From assembly GCA_037178625.1 (NCBI GenBank), contig CM074144.1:806001-870000 (forward strand): a DNA stretch of 64,000 nucleotides. Reading direction: 5' to 3'. Source of the stretch: Skeletonema tropicum. Its lineage: Eukaryota; Bacillariophyta; Thalassiosirophyceae; Thalassiosirales; Thalassiosiraceae. This document shows positions 33,456 through 43,987 of this stretch, in pieces; position 1 is the first letter of the stretch, and every line of letters begins with the position of its first letter. The notes under the pieces are model-generated. The model was not told the DNA's origin and made no database searches. It was given only the letters and a program-made list of their open reading frames with translations. The translations under genes were made by a program, and so were the position numbers.

Positions 33456-33808
33456 TCATATTGCTGCCTTATGCAGTAGGCCATCACAACTGATCTAGCA
33501 ACAGTACAAAATTGTGCCGCCTCGAGATCGAAAGTAGGCTGCATTATCTGTAACTAACAGTTGACGGTCATAATCATTTTTATGCAAGGAAACAACGCCG
33601 CTATGGTTGTGTGAATGAACTCTGGATACTACTGAGTTCTATCTGCGACGATGAAGATATTTATCAATACTTTTTCTCAAGATTCAAGATTCGTGAGTTC
33701 GTGAATGAAGATTCGTGAGTTCGTGAATGAAGATTACCAAGTCCGTCGGTCATCACATCAGAAAATGTCCCAATTCCATCTGTTGAAGACCCGGAAAATC
33801 AGTCCGCA
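33456..33808. other. Spacer with a short tandem repeat
   Basis: No gene supported. At 33685-33732 a 23-24-base unit, ATTCGTGAGTTCGTGAATGA and flank, is present twice in tandem. The same words occur at 61958-62003 next to copy F. Confidence 0.6.
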
Positions 33809-34110
33809 AGCGGAAGAGATGCGGAAGATTCACCCGCCGGCCCGCCAAAATGAAACTGCACCCAGCCAGAGACGCCGTGATTGCCTTCGATTGACGTCTC
33901 ACATTTCACATTCTTCACGAATCGTCGGGCTCAAATCGTCAAGAGATGCTCCAAGTACTTTGATACTCTCAAACGAATTACTTCATTCTTCATTATCATC
34001 GTGTCAAACAAATAAATGAAAAGAACACTTGCTTTTTCCAGCGCAACAACAACAACCATGCAGTCGTCTACTACTTTCTCTCTCGCCAACAAATTTGTAC
34101 GTCTCCCACA
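33809..34110 (+). promoter_or_regulatory. Copied promoter and first exon of the glycerophosphodiesterase gene
   Basis: This matches 47911-48224 with few differences, from GCGGAAGAGATGCGGAAGAT through the ATG (34016) and the first 27 codons, MKRTLAF...FSLANKF, to the donor GTACGT. It then joins mucin-like copy 2 inside CACAG, a word present in both parents. The mucin-like copy therefore has a foreign promoter, start codon and splice donor. The original gene is intact at 48135. Confidence 0.85.
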
Positions 34111-34134
34111 CAGTCTCCTTCGGCTCTTCTTTCT

Positions 34135-36117
34135 ATGCAGCCGACTTATTCATCGTCGACAAGAAAAAATGATGATGCTAATGCCACTATTGGAACCATG
34201 ACGAATTGGATGACATCACCAGTAATTCTGAACAGCGATCCATCGATAGAGGAAACGTCGATTGAGTTGTTGACCAATACAACATCGACAGAGCTAAACA
34301 GCACATCATTGATTGAGCTGGACATGTCAAACTCGACAAATACAACTAACTCCGAAATAGTCATGCCATCAACCATGGCACCGTCGATTACACCACAATT
34401 CAATGAGACGACAATTCTAGAAAAAGCAGAATCAACATCAAATACAAATAATACTTTTGATGCAGCAACCTCTTCTGCACCGACAATGGCATCATCATCA
34501 TCATCATCACCAACAACTATACCAACTGTAGCGCCAACGAATGTCAATTCTCCTACAACAATGACTCCTTCGGTCAACAATCCTACGCCACTATCAGAGA
34601 CGGCAGTGCCATCAAATTTGGACAATGCAACTACAACCATTGTGCCACCACCAACATCTACACCAACTGTTGAGCCAACATTGGATCCATCTGCGAATCC
34701 TACCCCGCCGCTTGTGTTAGCAGCCTCAAGAAGTGCACCGCCGACGTCTACGCCAACGTTTGTGGGATCCATCGAATCACCTACATTCACTCCTTCGATG
34801 AATCTTACGCAACAGAGCAATATACCGACGGCATCAAGTTTGGACAATGCAACACTACATCCAGATCTAGTACCAGCTGATTTCAGCTGGACAACCAGTG
34901 CACCACCGACCTTTACACCAACGATTGTCGAAACTGTCGAATCGCCTACATTTATTCCTTCGATGAATCTCACGCAACAGAGTGATGCCCCAACGGCATC
35001 AAGTTTGGACAATGCAACACTACATTCAGATCTAGTACCAGCTGCTTTCAACTGGACAACCAGTGCACCACCGACCTCTGCACCAACGATTGTCGAAACT
35101 GTCGAATCGCCCACATCCCCTCCTTCTAATCCTACACAACAGAGCGATATTCCGACGGCATCAAGTTTGGACAATGCAACACTACCACCAGATCTAGTAA
35201 CAGCTGATTTCGCTTTTAACTCGACAGCCAGCGCACCGCCAACGATTGTAGACACTATCGAATCGCCTACATTCACTCCATCGGCTAATCCTACACAACA
35301 GAGCGATACTCCAACGCAATCAAGTTTGGACAATGCAACACTACCACCAGATCTAGTTCCAGCTGATTTCAGCTGGACAGCCAGTACACCACCGACTTCT
35401 ACGCCAACCATTGCAGAGACTATTGAATCGCCTACATTCACTCCTTCGAGCGACTTTCCAACGGCATATTATCCTCCTTCAGCGTATGTCTACTCACCTC
35501 CCTTTACAAAAGAAGAAGTGTCAACAGAAGATGATGTCCCTGCAAAGAATTCTACAAACACTGATTCTCCTCCTTCATTGGCACCCACTCAACTACCGCC
35601 AACTGAGTCACCAAGCTCAAATCCAACATCGATAGCGCCATCAATCGATCCAACAGCACAGCCAACGCATCATGATGACCACGATGATGAGACCCACAAT
35701 GATAAATCGGCAGCCATCACAACATCACTCACACCAACAAAAAGGCCATCCTATCCTCCAACAATCAATACTTCACCCATACCAACGCCATGGCCAACCT
35801 ACTCTCCGACTACCACTGAAGAAGCAAATGACGCCATCTATCCAAAGTATCATCCAACATATATGGCAGAGGAGGAGGAGGATGCCGACTCTCCACCTTC
35901 CAAACCAACCTACTATCCAACATACTATCCAACAACACTACGAAAAGGTAGTCGTGTACGAGAACGTAGAAAACAGAGACTTAGTGCACCAACGGAATCT
36001 CCAACTGTGGTAAAGATAGAGTTTTTGGAGGATGTATCCGCGTCCAAGACTATGGCAGCGGTGATTGGAGTAATTTTGACGATAATTGGGATTGGATGCT
36101 GTGCTTGGTGTGTCTAA
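34135..36117 (+). CDS. Mucin-like protein, copy 2, 5'-truncated
   Basis: The body is nearly identical to residues 108-768 of copy 1, with one extra codon (PPTESPSS) and a few substitutions, and ends with the same hydrophobic anchor. The first 100 residues, including the signal peptide, are missing. The first in-frame ATG is 34135. The captured ATG at 34016 reads through in another frame and stops at 34201, so a fusion protein would need a splice from GTACGT (34097) to an AG in the right phase; the nearest, 17 bases on, is too close for an ordinary intron. Without a signal peptide it probably does not reach the surface. Likely a decaying or chimeric gene. Confidence 0.65.
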   Translation: MQPTYSSSTRKNDDANATIGTMTNWMTSPVILNSDPSIEETSIELLTNTTSTELNSTSLIELDMSNSTNTTNSEIVMPSTMAPSITPQFNETTILEKAESTSNTNNTFDAATSSAPTMASSSSSSPTTIPTVAPTNVNSPTTMTPSVNNPTPLSETAVPSNLDNATTTIVPPPTSTPTVEPTLDPSANPTPPLVLAASRSAPPTSTPTFVGSIESPTFTPSMNLTQQSNIPTASSLDNATLHPDLVPADFSWTTSAPPTFTPTIVETVESPTFIPSMNLTQQSDAPTASSLDNATLHSDLVPAAFNWTTSAPPTSAPTIVETVESPTSPPSNPTQQSDIPTASSLDNATLPPDLVTADFAFNSTASAPPTIVDTIESPTFTPSANPTQQSDTPTQSSLDNATLPPDLVPADFSWTASTPPTSTPTIAETIESPTFTPSSDFPTAYYPPSAYVYSPPFTKEEVSTEDDVPAKNSTNTDSPPSLAPTQLPPTESPSSNPTSIAPSIDPTAQPTHHDDHDDETHNDKSAAITTSLTPTKRPSYPPTINTSPIPTPWPTYSPTTTEEANDAIYPKYHPTYMAEEEEDADSPPSKPTYYPTYYPTTLRKGSRVRERRKQRLSAPTESPTVVKIEFLEDVSASKTMAAVIGVILTIIGIGCCAWCV

Positions 36118-36244
36118 TATGTAAATGCTATGTAATTATGCTAATAAGATGTATTCTTCATGTCAAAGTTGTGAGTTGCAGTAGTCATGGCTCTAGAGCC
36201 GTAGAAATGGTATGTTACACTCTCTTACTCTTACACTTACAAGA

Positions 36245-37767
36245 TTACCACTGCGAAACCATAATCTGTTTGTCAAACACACAAGTGTCGCCGCATGTAG
36301 TAAACCACTTCCCGCTTTGATCTTTGGCTCGGAACAGGTAGTTGTGTCCAAATCCCAATGCTAGCCTGCTCTTGGCAATGAGGCCACTAAAGGTTGATGC
36401 TGGGTTTCCAATGAAGACATTGCTCATGACAGCTAAAGTGATGTCTCCGCCTATCCAACTTGCGTCCTTGGGTACTACTTTCAGCACCTTGGAAATATCT
36501 GGATCAGCTTTCAGTCTTTCTAATACAGAAGGGTCTTGGCCATCACTGATCAATACTATAGGGTGTTGAAGCATCCCGAGAGGTTCCAAGATGGATTTGA
36601 TGTAGTCGGGTTCCATCCGCAAAGCGCCAGTAGGATCACACCCGGATCTCCTATTAAATCTTTCCATCATACGAATGCCTGGCTCTCCTTCCAGGTAACG
36701 TTGATGAACCACAGAATAAAGGGTATGTTGGTAATACTTATCGAAGACGGCATCAAGACCTGAACACATGTTTTGAGCTGGTTTGCCATCAATCGATTTA
36801 CCTTCGCCCTTGTTGTAATGGCGAAACAGCGTTTGAAGATGTTGGGCTTGATGCCCAATATAATCTTCCAGTGGCAAATCTGATTTATACATGAACAAAT
36901 CCTTCGCGACACCATCAACCACATTGCTGTAGCCCTTCAATTCATCTTCACTACGGAAAAGCTTGACACAGAATGCTTTCTCGAACCGTGCTTGCCAGCC
37001 ATCATCACCCTTTATAGGACCCTGTACAGACATCCACATCTCGGTAATCACTTTTAATACCCAGGTGTTGTACTTGAGCATGATGCCCAGAGTCATATCA
37101 TTTTCCCGAGCGAGCTGTAATGCATGTAGGAATTCTATCATGTTGTTGCCTGTCCTGCCCCATGCTAATGGGCCGCTAATGAGCAGAATGTTATTGGAGT
37201 TCGTCACAGGGCAAGTGCCGTCTTGATTATTGAATTGATTAAGAAGAGCGATATCTAACGGGGTACCTATTTTCGTCTTCCGGCCGCAAATAGAGACAGG
37301 TTCCATGTCTTGGAACTGCTGTGGAATGGCGAGTCTACGATACTCATGCTGGAATGAAGTGAAGTAGAAACGAACGAAGTGGTGATGATTAGTAAACAGA
37401 TAGTAATTAGTCTATCATCTAGAGTTCTACACTTCCAAGTCGTCTTCAAACTATGTTTTCAACATCTTACCTTCACCTTCAGTTCTCTATACTGCACTGG
37501 ACTCCGACGAAACCAGATGTCCTCGGTTGCATCTAAAAGTTGTAAGGTTTCAGCATTCTTCCTCTTTTTTATGTCCCGAAGCGAACTTAAGCGCTCAAGC
37601 TCGTCATTTCGGGGTATATCTGCAGGTGATACTTCCTCGCTCAAGTTGCGGGACATGGAAGACGAATATGCGTCCTCAGGAACTGATACGATGTAGGACA
37701 CAGATACAAGAGAGATAATAGTAGCCACAGCCACGATTTTTTTGACATCACTGACACTGAATTTCAT
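36245..37767 (-). CDS. Fucosyltransferase-like Golgi protein, copy 2, two exons
   Basis: Exons 37767-37471 and 37348-36245 correspond base for base to the copy 1 gene, with the same splice sites and 466 residues. Differences are few: GPIKGDD for GPVKGDD, VFDKYY for VFGKYY, and IMVSQW for IMNSQW at the end. Both copies keep the signal anchor, GRTGNNMIEF and NPASTFSG, so both look functional. It converges on mucin-like copy 2, as copy 1 does on mucin-like copy 1. Confidence 0.6.
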
Positions 37768-38370
37768 GATGGAAATGATATTTATTGCAATTCTTCTCTT
37801 CGTTCAAAGCAAATCAAAAATATGCATAGTTATGCGCTGATAAGCAGTATTGGCGTTTTGGCTGTGATCTACATCATGAGGTAGGTGCATGGTGCATGAC
37901 GTTCTCCGCTCCGGCCGGGTGTTCCGCATTTGAAAACCGGTTAAAATGGTCATTGACTACCGCGGTACTGGTATCTAACGTAAGAGTCACAATCTATGCA
38001 CGGGAACCCACAACCGGAACGAAAATGACCTGGCAAACGACAAAAGCTTTGCTTTGGCTTGGAGTTGAGGTCTCGAGTATATTGAGAACCATGAGGTACT
38101 GAGACGGTATTGTGGTAAGTATGACCTCATCCGTCCAAGAGTGGAGTGTCTTCGCTTCCCTCAGCAACTCTCAACTCTGCAGCAGCTCGTCATTTTCTGG
38201 GACTTGCATATTTGAAGAGTTGTGATGGCTACAATACAAGTAAGTAGGTATTATGATACCAGAAATCCTGCGATCTGCTTTTGTCACGGTGGGTATGATA
38301 ACGATGACATGTTCTTCCGAATCTTCGTAGCTGTAGCCGTAGCATAATAATTAGTAATTGCAATACATTA

Positions 38371-39618
38371 TCAAATTAGTGAAAAGCAACTATCTGTACG
38401 AACACAATCAGGATTCTTTTGTGCATAAGGATGAGGCCTCACCTGGTATCCCCCCCAAGGTTTCGGAACAGACCCACGAGGAGTAAACATGGTGGGAGAA
38501 TCACAATCACGATGCCTGAGGAATAGCCACGGAGTTTCTCGGACCTTGTGTGTCTTGGGCGTCAGATGAAAGTGCCAGGACTGTATTTTATCACATGCGC
38601 TGTACACCGATGAAAATTGATAGCTCTGCTCAACTGCCCACAACGCAGCATTCTCGGCTCCGTTTTCGTTCATGTTAAAGGCAACCAACTCATGAGTTTG
38701 AATGCGGCGCTTAAAGTTCTCCTCATTCAACCTACCCATGAGTTTGCTTTTGTGAAAGATCCACGTGTCCCATGAAAAACTTCGATTCGATTCAGCACAA
38801 CGATCAATCTCCCAAGTGCCTGATTGTTTGACATCTTTTGCCATGTAACCTGTACCCATCATCTCATCGTAGATTTTCTTTATATTTGCAGACATCTTAT
38901 TCGAAAATCCACTAGTTGACAATACAGCAAGAACTTCGGGATTCAGAGACCGTGCAAGTGACACGGTATCATCGAAAGCCATATCAGCGTTGGCAAGCAC
39001 GACGACATCGCCGGTTACCACATCTGACACAGCATTACTGAACATTTGATAGTACGTTGGTTGTCCTGTCTGTACATCGACACATTTCACCTTGATGGCA
39101 AGGAGCTCATTGGATTCTTCTGGGGTCATGCTGAAAACTTGACGATTGAGATCAGACATCGCTTGATGAAAATCAACACACGACTCTGCATTATCATCTC
39201 TATCGAGAAACACAACGACTTGGTCAAAGTGCGGATTGTGAATATTTGCTAACAAGGCTGCCTCCACCTCTCTTCTATGAGGGTTGACTTCCTCACCCTT
39301 TCCTTTTGCCCAGAAGCTTGTGACGTAGGAGACTTTGGTTTCATGATGTGTTGCCGATGGCGACGGATCATTCTCTGCGGCATCCAACTGATTGACATTG
39401 ACATTTCCCGACGTCTGCTGCAACTTTCCTCTCAGATTCAGATTATTAAGCTCGTCATTTCGGCGTAGACGTGCAAGTGATACTTGCTTGCTCAAGTTGC
39501 GGGACACGGAAGACGAATAAGCGTCCTCAGAAACTGACATGATGTAGGACACAGCTACAAGAGAGATAATAGTAGCCACAGCCACGATTTTTTTGACATC
39601 ACTGACACTGAATTTCAT
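38371..39618 (-). CDS. Glycosyltransferase-like protein, copy B
   Basis: 415 residues from the conserved MKFSV start at ATG 39618, though the frame is open to 39807. It is the partner of copy A in the large duplication and shares its A/B-type C-terminus: FNMNEN, LRHRDCDSPT and RPHPYAQKN. It has SVSRNLSKQV after the anchor. The acidic LANADMAFDD motif is intact. It is the first member of the B-E tandem array. Confidence 0.6.
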   Translation of the reverse strand: MKFSVSDVKKIVAVATIISLVAVSYIMSVSEDAYSSSVSRNLSKQVSLARLRRNDELNNLNLRGKLQQTSGNVNVNQLDAAENDPSPSATHHETKVSYVTSFWAKGKGEEVNPHRREVEAALLANIHNPHFDQVVVFLDRDDNAESCVDFHQAMSDLNRQVFSMTPEESNELLAIKVKCVDVQTGQPTYYQMFSNAVSDVVTGDVVVLANADMAFDDTVSLARSLNPEVLAVLSTSGFSNKMSANIKKIYDEMMGTGYMAKDVKQSGTWEIDRCAESNRSFSWDTWIFHKSKLMGRLNEENFKRRIQTHELVAFNMNENGAENAALWAVEQSYQFSSVYSACDKIQSWHFHLTPKTHKVRETPWLFLRHRDCDSPTMFTPRGSVPKPWGGYQVRPHPYAQKNPDCVRTDSCFSLI

Positions 39619-40245
39619 GATGGAAATGATATTGATTGAATACTTCTTTTTGTTCAACAAATCAAAGTAAGTATGCATGTGTAGTATGCGCTGCTGCAAG
39701 CAGTATTGGCGTTTCGGCTGGAGCTGTGATTCCAAGGGTGGAGGTAGGAGGTGTTTAAACTCCGGCTCCTGGGTGTTCCGCATTTGAAAACCGGTTAAAA
39801 TGGTCATTGACTACCGCGGTACTGATATTGTTTCAGAGTCCCACTCTATGCAATGAATACTCTAAAAGAAGTACCTACTTACTTTTATTGACATAACCGG
39901 AACGAAAATGACCTGGCAAACGACAAAAGCTTTGCATTTGGAGTTGAGGTCTCGAGTATATTGAGAACCATGAGGTACTGAGACGGTATTGTGGTAGTAT
40001 GACCTCATCCAAGAGTGGAGTGTCTTCCCTCGCCTTAGCAACTCTCAATTCTGCAGCAGCTCGTCATTTTCTGGGACTTGCATATTTGAAGAGTTGTGAT
40101 GGCTACTTACAAGTAAGTAGGTATTATGATACCAGAAATCCTGCGACCTGCTTTTGTCACGGTGGGTATGATAACGCTGACATGTTCTTCCGAATCTTCG
40201 TAGCTGTAGCCGTAGCATAATAATTAGTAATTGCAATACATTATA

Positions 40246-41487
40246 TCAAATTAGTGAAAAGCAACTATCTGTACGAACACAATCAGGATCCTTTCGTGCA
40301 TAAGGATGACGCCTCACCTGGTATCCCCCCCAAGGTTTCGGAACAGACCCAGGAGGAGTAAACATGGGAGATTGACGATCCTTGATGGCATAGAACCACG
40401 GAGTTTCTCGGACCTTGTGTGTCTTGGGCGTCAGATGAAAGTGCCAGGACTGTATTTTATCACATGCGCTGTACACCGATGAAAATTGATAGCTCTGCTC
40501 AACTGCCCACAACGCAGCATTCTCGGCCCCGTTTTCGTTCATGTGAAAGGCAACCAACTCATGAGTTTGAATGCGGCGCTTAAAGTTCTCCTCATTCAAC
40601 CTACCCATGAGTTTGCTTTTGTGAAAGATCCACGTGTCCCATGAAAAACTTCGATTCGATTCAGCACAACGATCAATCTCCCAAGTGCCCGATTGTTCGA
40701 CATCTTTTGCCATGTAATCTGTACCCATCATCTCATCGTAGATTTTCTTTATATTTGCAGCCATCTTATTCGAAAATCCACTAGTTGACAATACAGCAAG
40801 AACTTCGGGATTCAGAGACCGTGCAAGTGACACGGTATCATCGAAAGCCATATCAGCGTTGGCAAGCACGACGACATCGCCGGTTACCACATCTGACACA
40901 GCATTACTGAACATTTGATAGTACGTTGGTTGTCCTGTCTGTACATCGACACATTTCACCTTGATGGCAAGGAGCTCATTGGATTCTTCTGGGGTCATGC
41001 TGAAAACTTGACGATTGAGATCAGACATTGCTTGATGAAAATCAACACACGACTCTGCATTATCATCTCTATCGAGAAACACAACGACTTGGTCAAAGTG
41101 CGGATTGTGAATATTTGCTAACAAGGCTGCCTCCACCTCTCTTCTATGAGGGTTGACTTCCTCACCCTTTCCTTTTGCCCAGAAGCTTGTGACGTAGGAG
41201 ACTTTGGTTTCATGATGTGTTGCCGATGGCGACGGATCATTCTCTACGGAATCCAACTGATTGGCATTGACATTTCCCGAAGTCTGCTGCAACTTTCCTC
41301 TCAGATTCAGATTATTAAGCTCGTCATTTCGGCGTAGACGTGCAAGTGATACTTCCTCGCTCAAATTGCGGGACATGGAAGACGAATATGCGTCCTCAGA
41401 AACTGACATGATGTAGGATACAGCTACAAGAGAGATAATAGTAGCCACAGCCACGATTTTTTTGACATCACTGACACTGAATTTCAT
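40246..41487 (-). CDS. Glycosyltransferase-like protein, copy C
   Basis: 413 residues from MKFSV; here the frame is closed just upstream, which supports that start for all copies. It defines the C-type sequence: SMSRNLSEEV, GTDYMAKDVEQ, FHMNEN, FYAIKDRQSPM and RRHPYARKD. It is almost identical to copy E, two array units away. The signal anchor and LANADMAFDD are kept. Confidence 0.6.
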   Translation of the reverse strand: MKFSVSDVKKIVAVATIISLVAVSYIMSVSEDAYSSSMSRNLSEEVSLARLRRNDELNNLNLRGKLQQTSGNVNANQLDSVENDPSPSATHHETKVSYVTSFWAKGKGEEVNPHRREVEAALLANIHNPHFDQVVVFLDRDDNAESCVDFHQAMSDLNRQVFSMTPEESNELLAIKVKCVDVQTGQPTYYQMFSNAVSDVVTGDVVVLANADMAFDDTVSLARSLNPEVLAVLSTSGFSNKMAANIKKIYDEMMGTDYMAKDVEQSGTWEIDRCAESNRSFSWDTWIFHKSKLMGRLNEENFKRRIQTHELVAFHMNENGAENAALWAVEQSYQFSSVYSACDKIQSWHFHLTPKTHKVRETPWFYAIKDRQSPMFTPPGSVPKPWGGYQVRRHPYARKDPDCVRTDSCFSLI

Positions 41488-42116
41488 GATGGAAATGATA
41501 TTGATTGCAATTCTTCTTTTTGTTCAACAAATCAAAGTAAGTATGCATGTGTAGTATGCGCTGCTGCAAGCAGTATTGGCGTTTCGGCTGGAGCTGTGAT
41601 TCCAAGGGTGGAGGTAGGAGGTGTTTAAACTCCGGCTCCTGGGTGTTCCGCATTTGAAAACCGGTTAAAATGGTCATTGACTACCGCGGTACTGATATTG
41701 TTTCAGAGTCCCACTCTATGCAATGAATACTCTAAAAGAAGTACCTACTTACTTTATATTGACATAACCGGAACGAAAATGACCTGGCAAACGACAAAAG
41801 CTTTGCATTTGGAGTTGAGGTCTCGAGTATATTGAGAACCATGAGGTACTGAGACGGTATTGTGGTAGTATGACCTCATCCAAGAGTGGAGTGTCTTCCC
41901 TCGCCTTAGCAACTCTCAATTCTGCAGCAGCTCGTCATTTTCTGGGACTTGCATATTTGAAGAGTTGTGATGGCTACTTACAAGTAAGTAGGTATTATGA
42001 TACCAGAAATCCTGCGACCTGCTTTTGTCACGGTGGGTATGATAACGCTGACATGTTCTTCCGAATCTTCGTAGCTGTAGCCGTAGCATAATAATTAGTA
42101 ATTGCATTACATTATA

Positions 42117-43358
42117 TCAAATTAGTGAAAAGCAACTATCTGTACGAACACAATCAGGATCCTTTCGTGCATAAGGATGACGCCTCACCTGGTATCCCCC
42201 CCAAGGTTTCGGAACAGACCCAGGAGGAGTAAACATGGGAGATTGACGATCCTTGATGGCATAGAACCACGGAGTTTCTCGGACCTTGTGTGTCTTGGGC
42301 GTCAGATGAAAGTGCCAGGACTGTATTTTATCACATGCGCTGTACACCGATGAAAATTGATAGCTCTGCTCAACTGCCCACAACGCAGCATTCTCGGCTC
42401 CGTTTTCGTTCATGTGAAAGGCAACCAACTCATGAGTTTGAATGCGGCGCTTAAAGTTCTCCTCATTCAACCTACCCATGAGTTTGCTTTTGTGAAAGAT
42501 CCACGTGTCCCATGAAAAACTTCGATTCGATTCAGCACAACGATCAATCTCCCAAGTGCCTGATTGTTTGACATCTTTTGCCATGTAACCTGTACCCATC
42601 ATCTCATCGTAGATTTTCTTTATATTTGCAGACATCTTATTCGAAAATCCACTAGTTGACAATACAGCAAGAACTTCGGGATTCAGAGACCGTGCAAGTG
42701 ACACGGTATCATCGAAAGCCATATCAGCGTTGGCAAGCACGACGACATCGCCGGTTACCACATCTGACACAGCATTACTGAACATTTGATAGTACGTTGG
42801 TTGTCCTGTCTGTACATCGACACATTTCACCTTGATGGCAAGGAGCTCATTGGATTCTTCTGGGGTCATGCTGAAAACTTGACGATTGAGATCAGACATC
42901 GCTTGATGAAAATCAACACACGACTCTGCATTATCATCTCTATCGAGAAACACAACGACTTGGTCAAAGTGCGGATTGTGAATATTTGCTAACAAGGCTG
43001 CCTCCACCTCTCTTCTATGAGGGTTGACTTCCTCACCCTTTCCTTTTGCCCAGAAGCTTGTGACGTAGGAGACTTTGGTTTCATGATGTGTTGCCGATGG
43101 CGACGGATCATTCTCTGCGGCATCCAACTGATTGGCATTGACATTTCCCGAAGTCTGCTGCAACTTTCCTCTCAGATTCAGATTATTAAGCTCGTCATTT
43201 CGGCGTAGACGTGCAAGTGATACTTGCTTGCTCAAGTTGCGGGACACGGAAGACGAATAAGCGTCCTCAGAAACTGACATGATGTAGGACACAGCTACAA
43301 GAGAGATAATAGTAGCCACAGCCACGATTTTTTTGACATCACTGACACTGAATTTCAT
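42117..43358 (-). CDS. Glycosyltransferase-like protein, copy D (B/C mosaic)
   Basis: 413 residues. The N-terminal two thirds follow copy B (SVSRNLSKQV, GTGYMAKDVKQ) and the C-terminal third follows copy C (FHMNEN, FYAIKDRQSPM, RRHPYARKD). The switch lies roughly between codons 275 and 325. This is the pattern of unequal crossing-over or gene conversion inside the array. All motifs needed for activity in the other copies are present. Confidence 0.6.
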   Translation of the reverse strand: MKFSVSDVKKIVAVATIISLVAVSYIMSVSEDAYSSSVSRNLSKQVSLARLRRNDELNNLNLRGKLQQTSGNVNANQLDAAENDPSPSATHHETKVSYVTSFWAKGKGEEVNPHRREVEAALLANIHNPHFDQVVVFLDRDDNAESCVDFHQAMSDLNRQVFSMTPEESNELLAIKVKCVDVQTGQPTYYQMFSNAVSDVVTGDVVVLANADMAFDDTVSLARSLNPEVLAVLSTSGFSNKMSANIKKIYDEMMGTGYMAKDVKQSGTWEIDRCAESNRSFSWDTWIFHKSKLMGRLNEENFKRRIQTHELVAFHMNENGAENAALWAVEQSYQFSSVYSACDKIQSWHFHLTPKTHKVRETPWFYAIKDRQSPMFTPPGSVPKPWGGYQVRRHPYARKDPDCVRTDSCFSLI

Positions 43359-43987
43359 GATGGAAATGATATTGATTGAATACTTCTTTTTGTTCAACAA
43401 ATCAAAGTAAGTATGCATGTGTAGTATGCGCTGCTGCAAGCAGTATTGGCGTTTCGGCTGGAGCTGTGATTCCAAGGGTGGAGGTAGGAGGTGTTTAAAC
43501 TCCGGCTCCTGGGTGTTCCGCATTTGAAAACCGGTTAAAATGGTCATTGACTACCGCGGTACTGATATTGTTTCAGAGTCCCACTCTATGCAATGAATAC
43601 TCTAAAAGAAGTACCTACTTACATTTATATTGACATAACCGGAACGAAAATGACCTGGCAAACGACAAAAGCTTTGCATTTGGAGTTGAGGTCTCGAGTA
43701 TATTGAGAACCATGAGGTACTGAGACGGTATTGTGGTAGTATGACCTCATCCAAGAGTGGAGTGTCTTCCCTCGCCTTAGCAACTCTCAATTCTGCAGCA
43801 GCTCGTCATTTTCTGGGACTTGCATATTTGAAGAGTTGTGATGGCTACTTACAAGTAAGTAGGTATTATGATACCAGAAATCCTGCGACCTGCTTTTGTC
43901 ACGGTGGGTATGATAACGCTGACATGTTCTTCCGAATCTTCGTAGCTGTAGCCGTAGCATAATAATTAGTAATTGCAATACATTATA

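Larger units (their letters stand above)
34109..39970. repeat. Segmental duplication, copy B
   Basis: Direct copy of 23815-29760 (offset about 10.3 kb). It contains mucin-like copy 2, fucosyltransferase-like copy 2 and glycosyltransferase B, and runs on into the tandem array C-E. Confidence 0.85.

Noticed and set aside
34097..34113. 17-base intron fusing the captured exon to mucin-like copy 2
   Set aside because: It would restore the frame, but the length is not credible without transcript evidence.
39619..39807. 63-residue N-terminal extension of glycosyltransferase B and D
   Set aside because: Copies C, E and F are closed in that frame upstream; only MKFSV is common to all.
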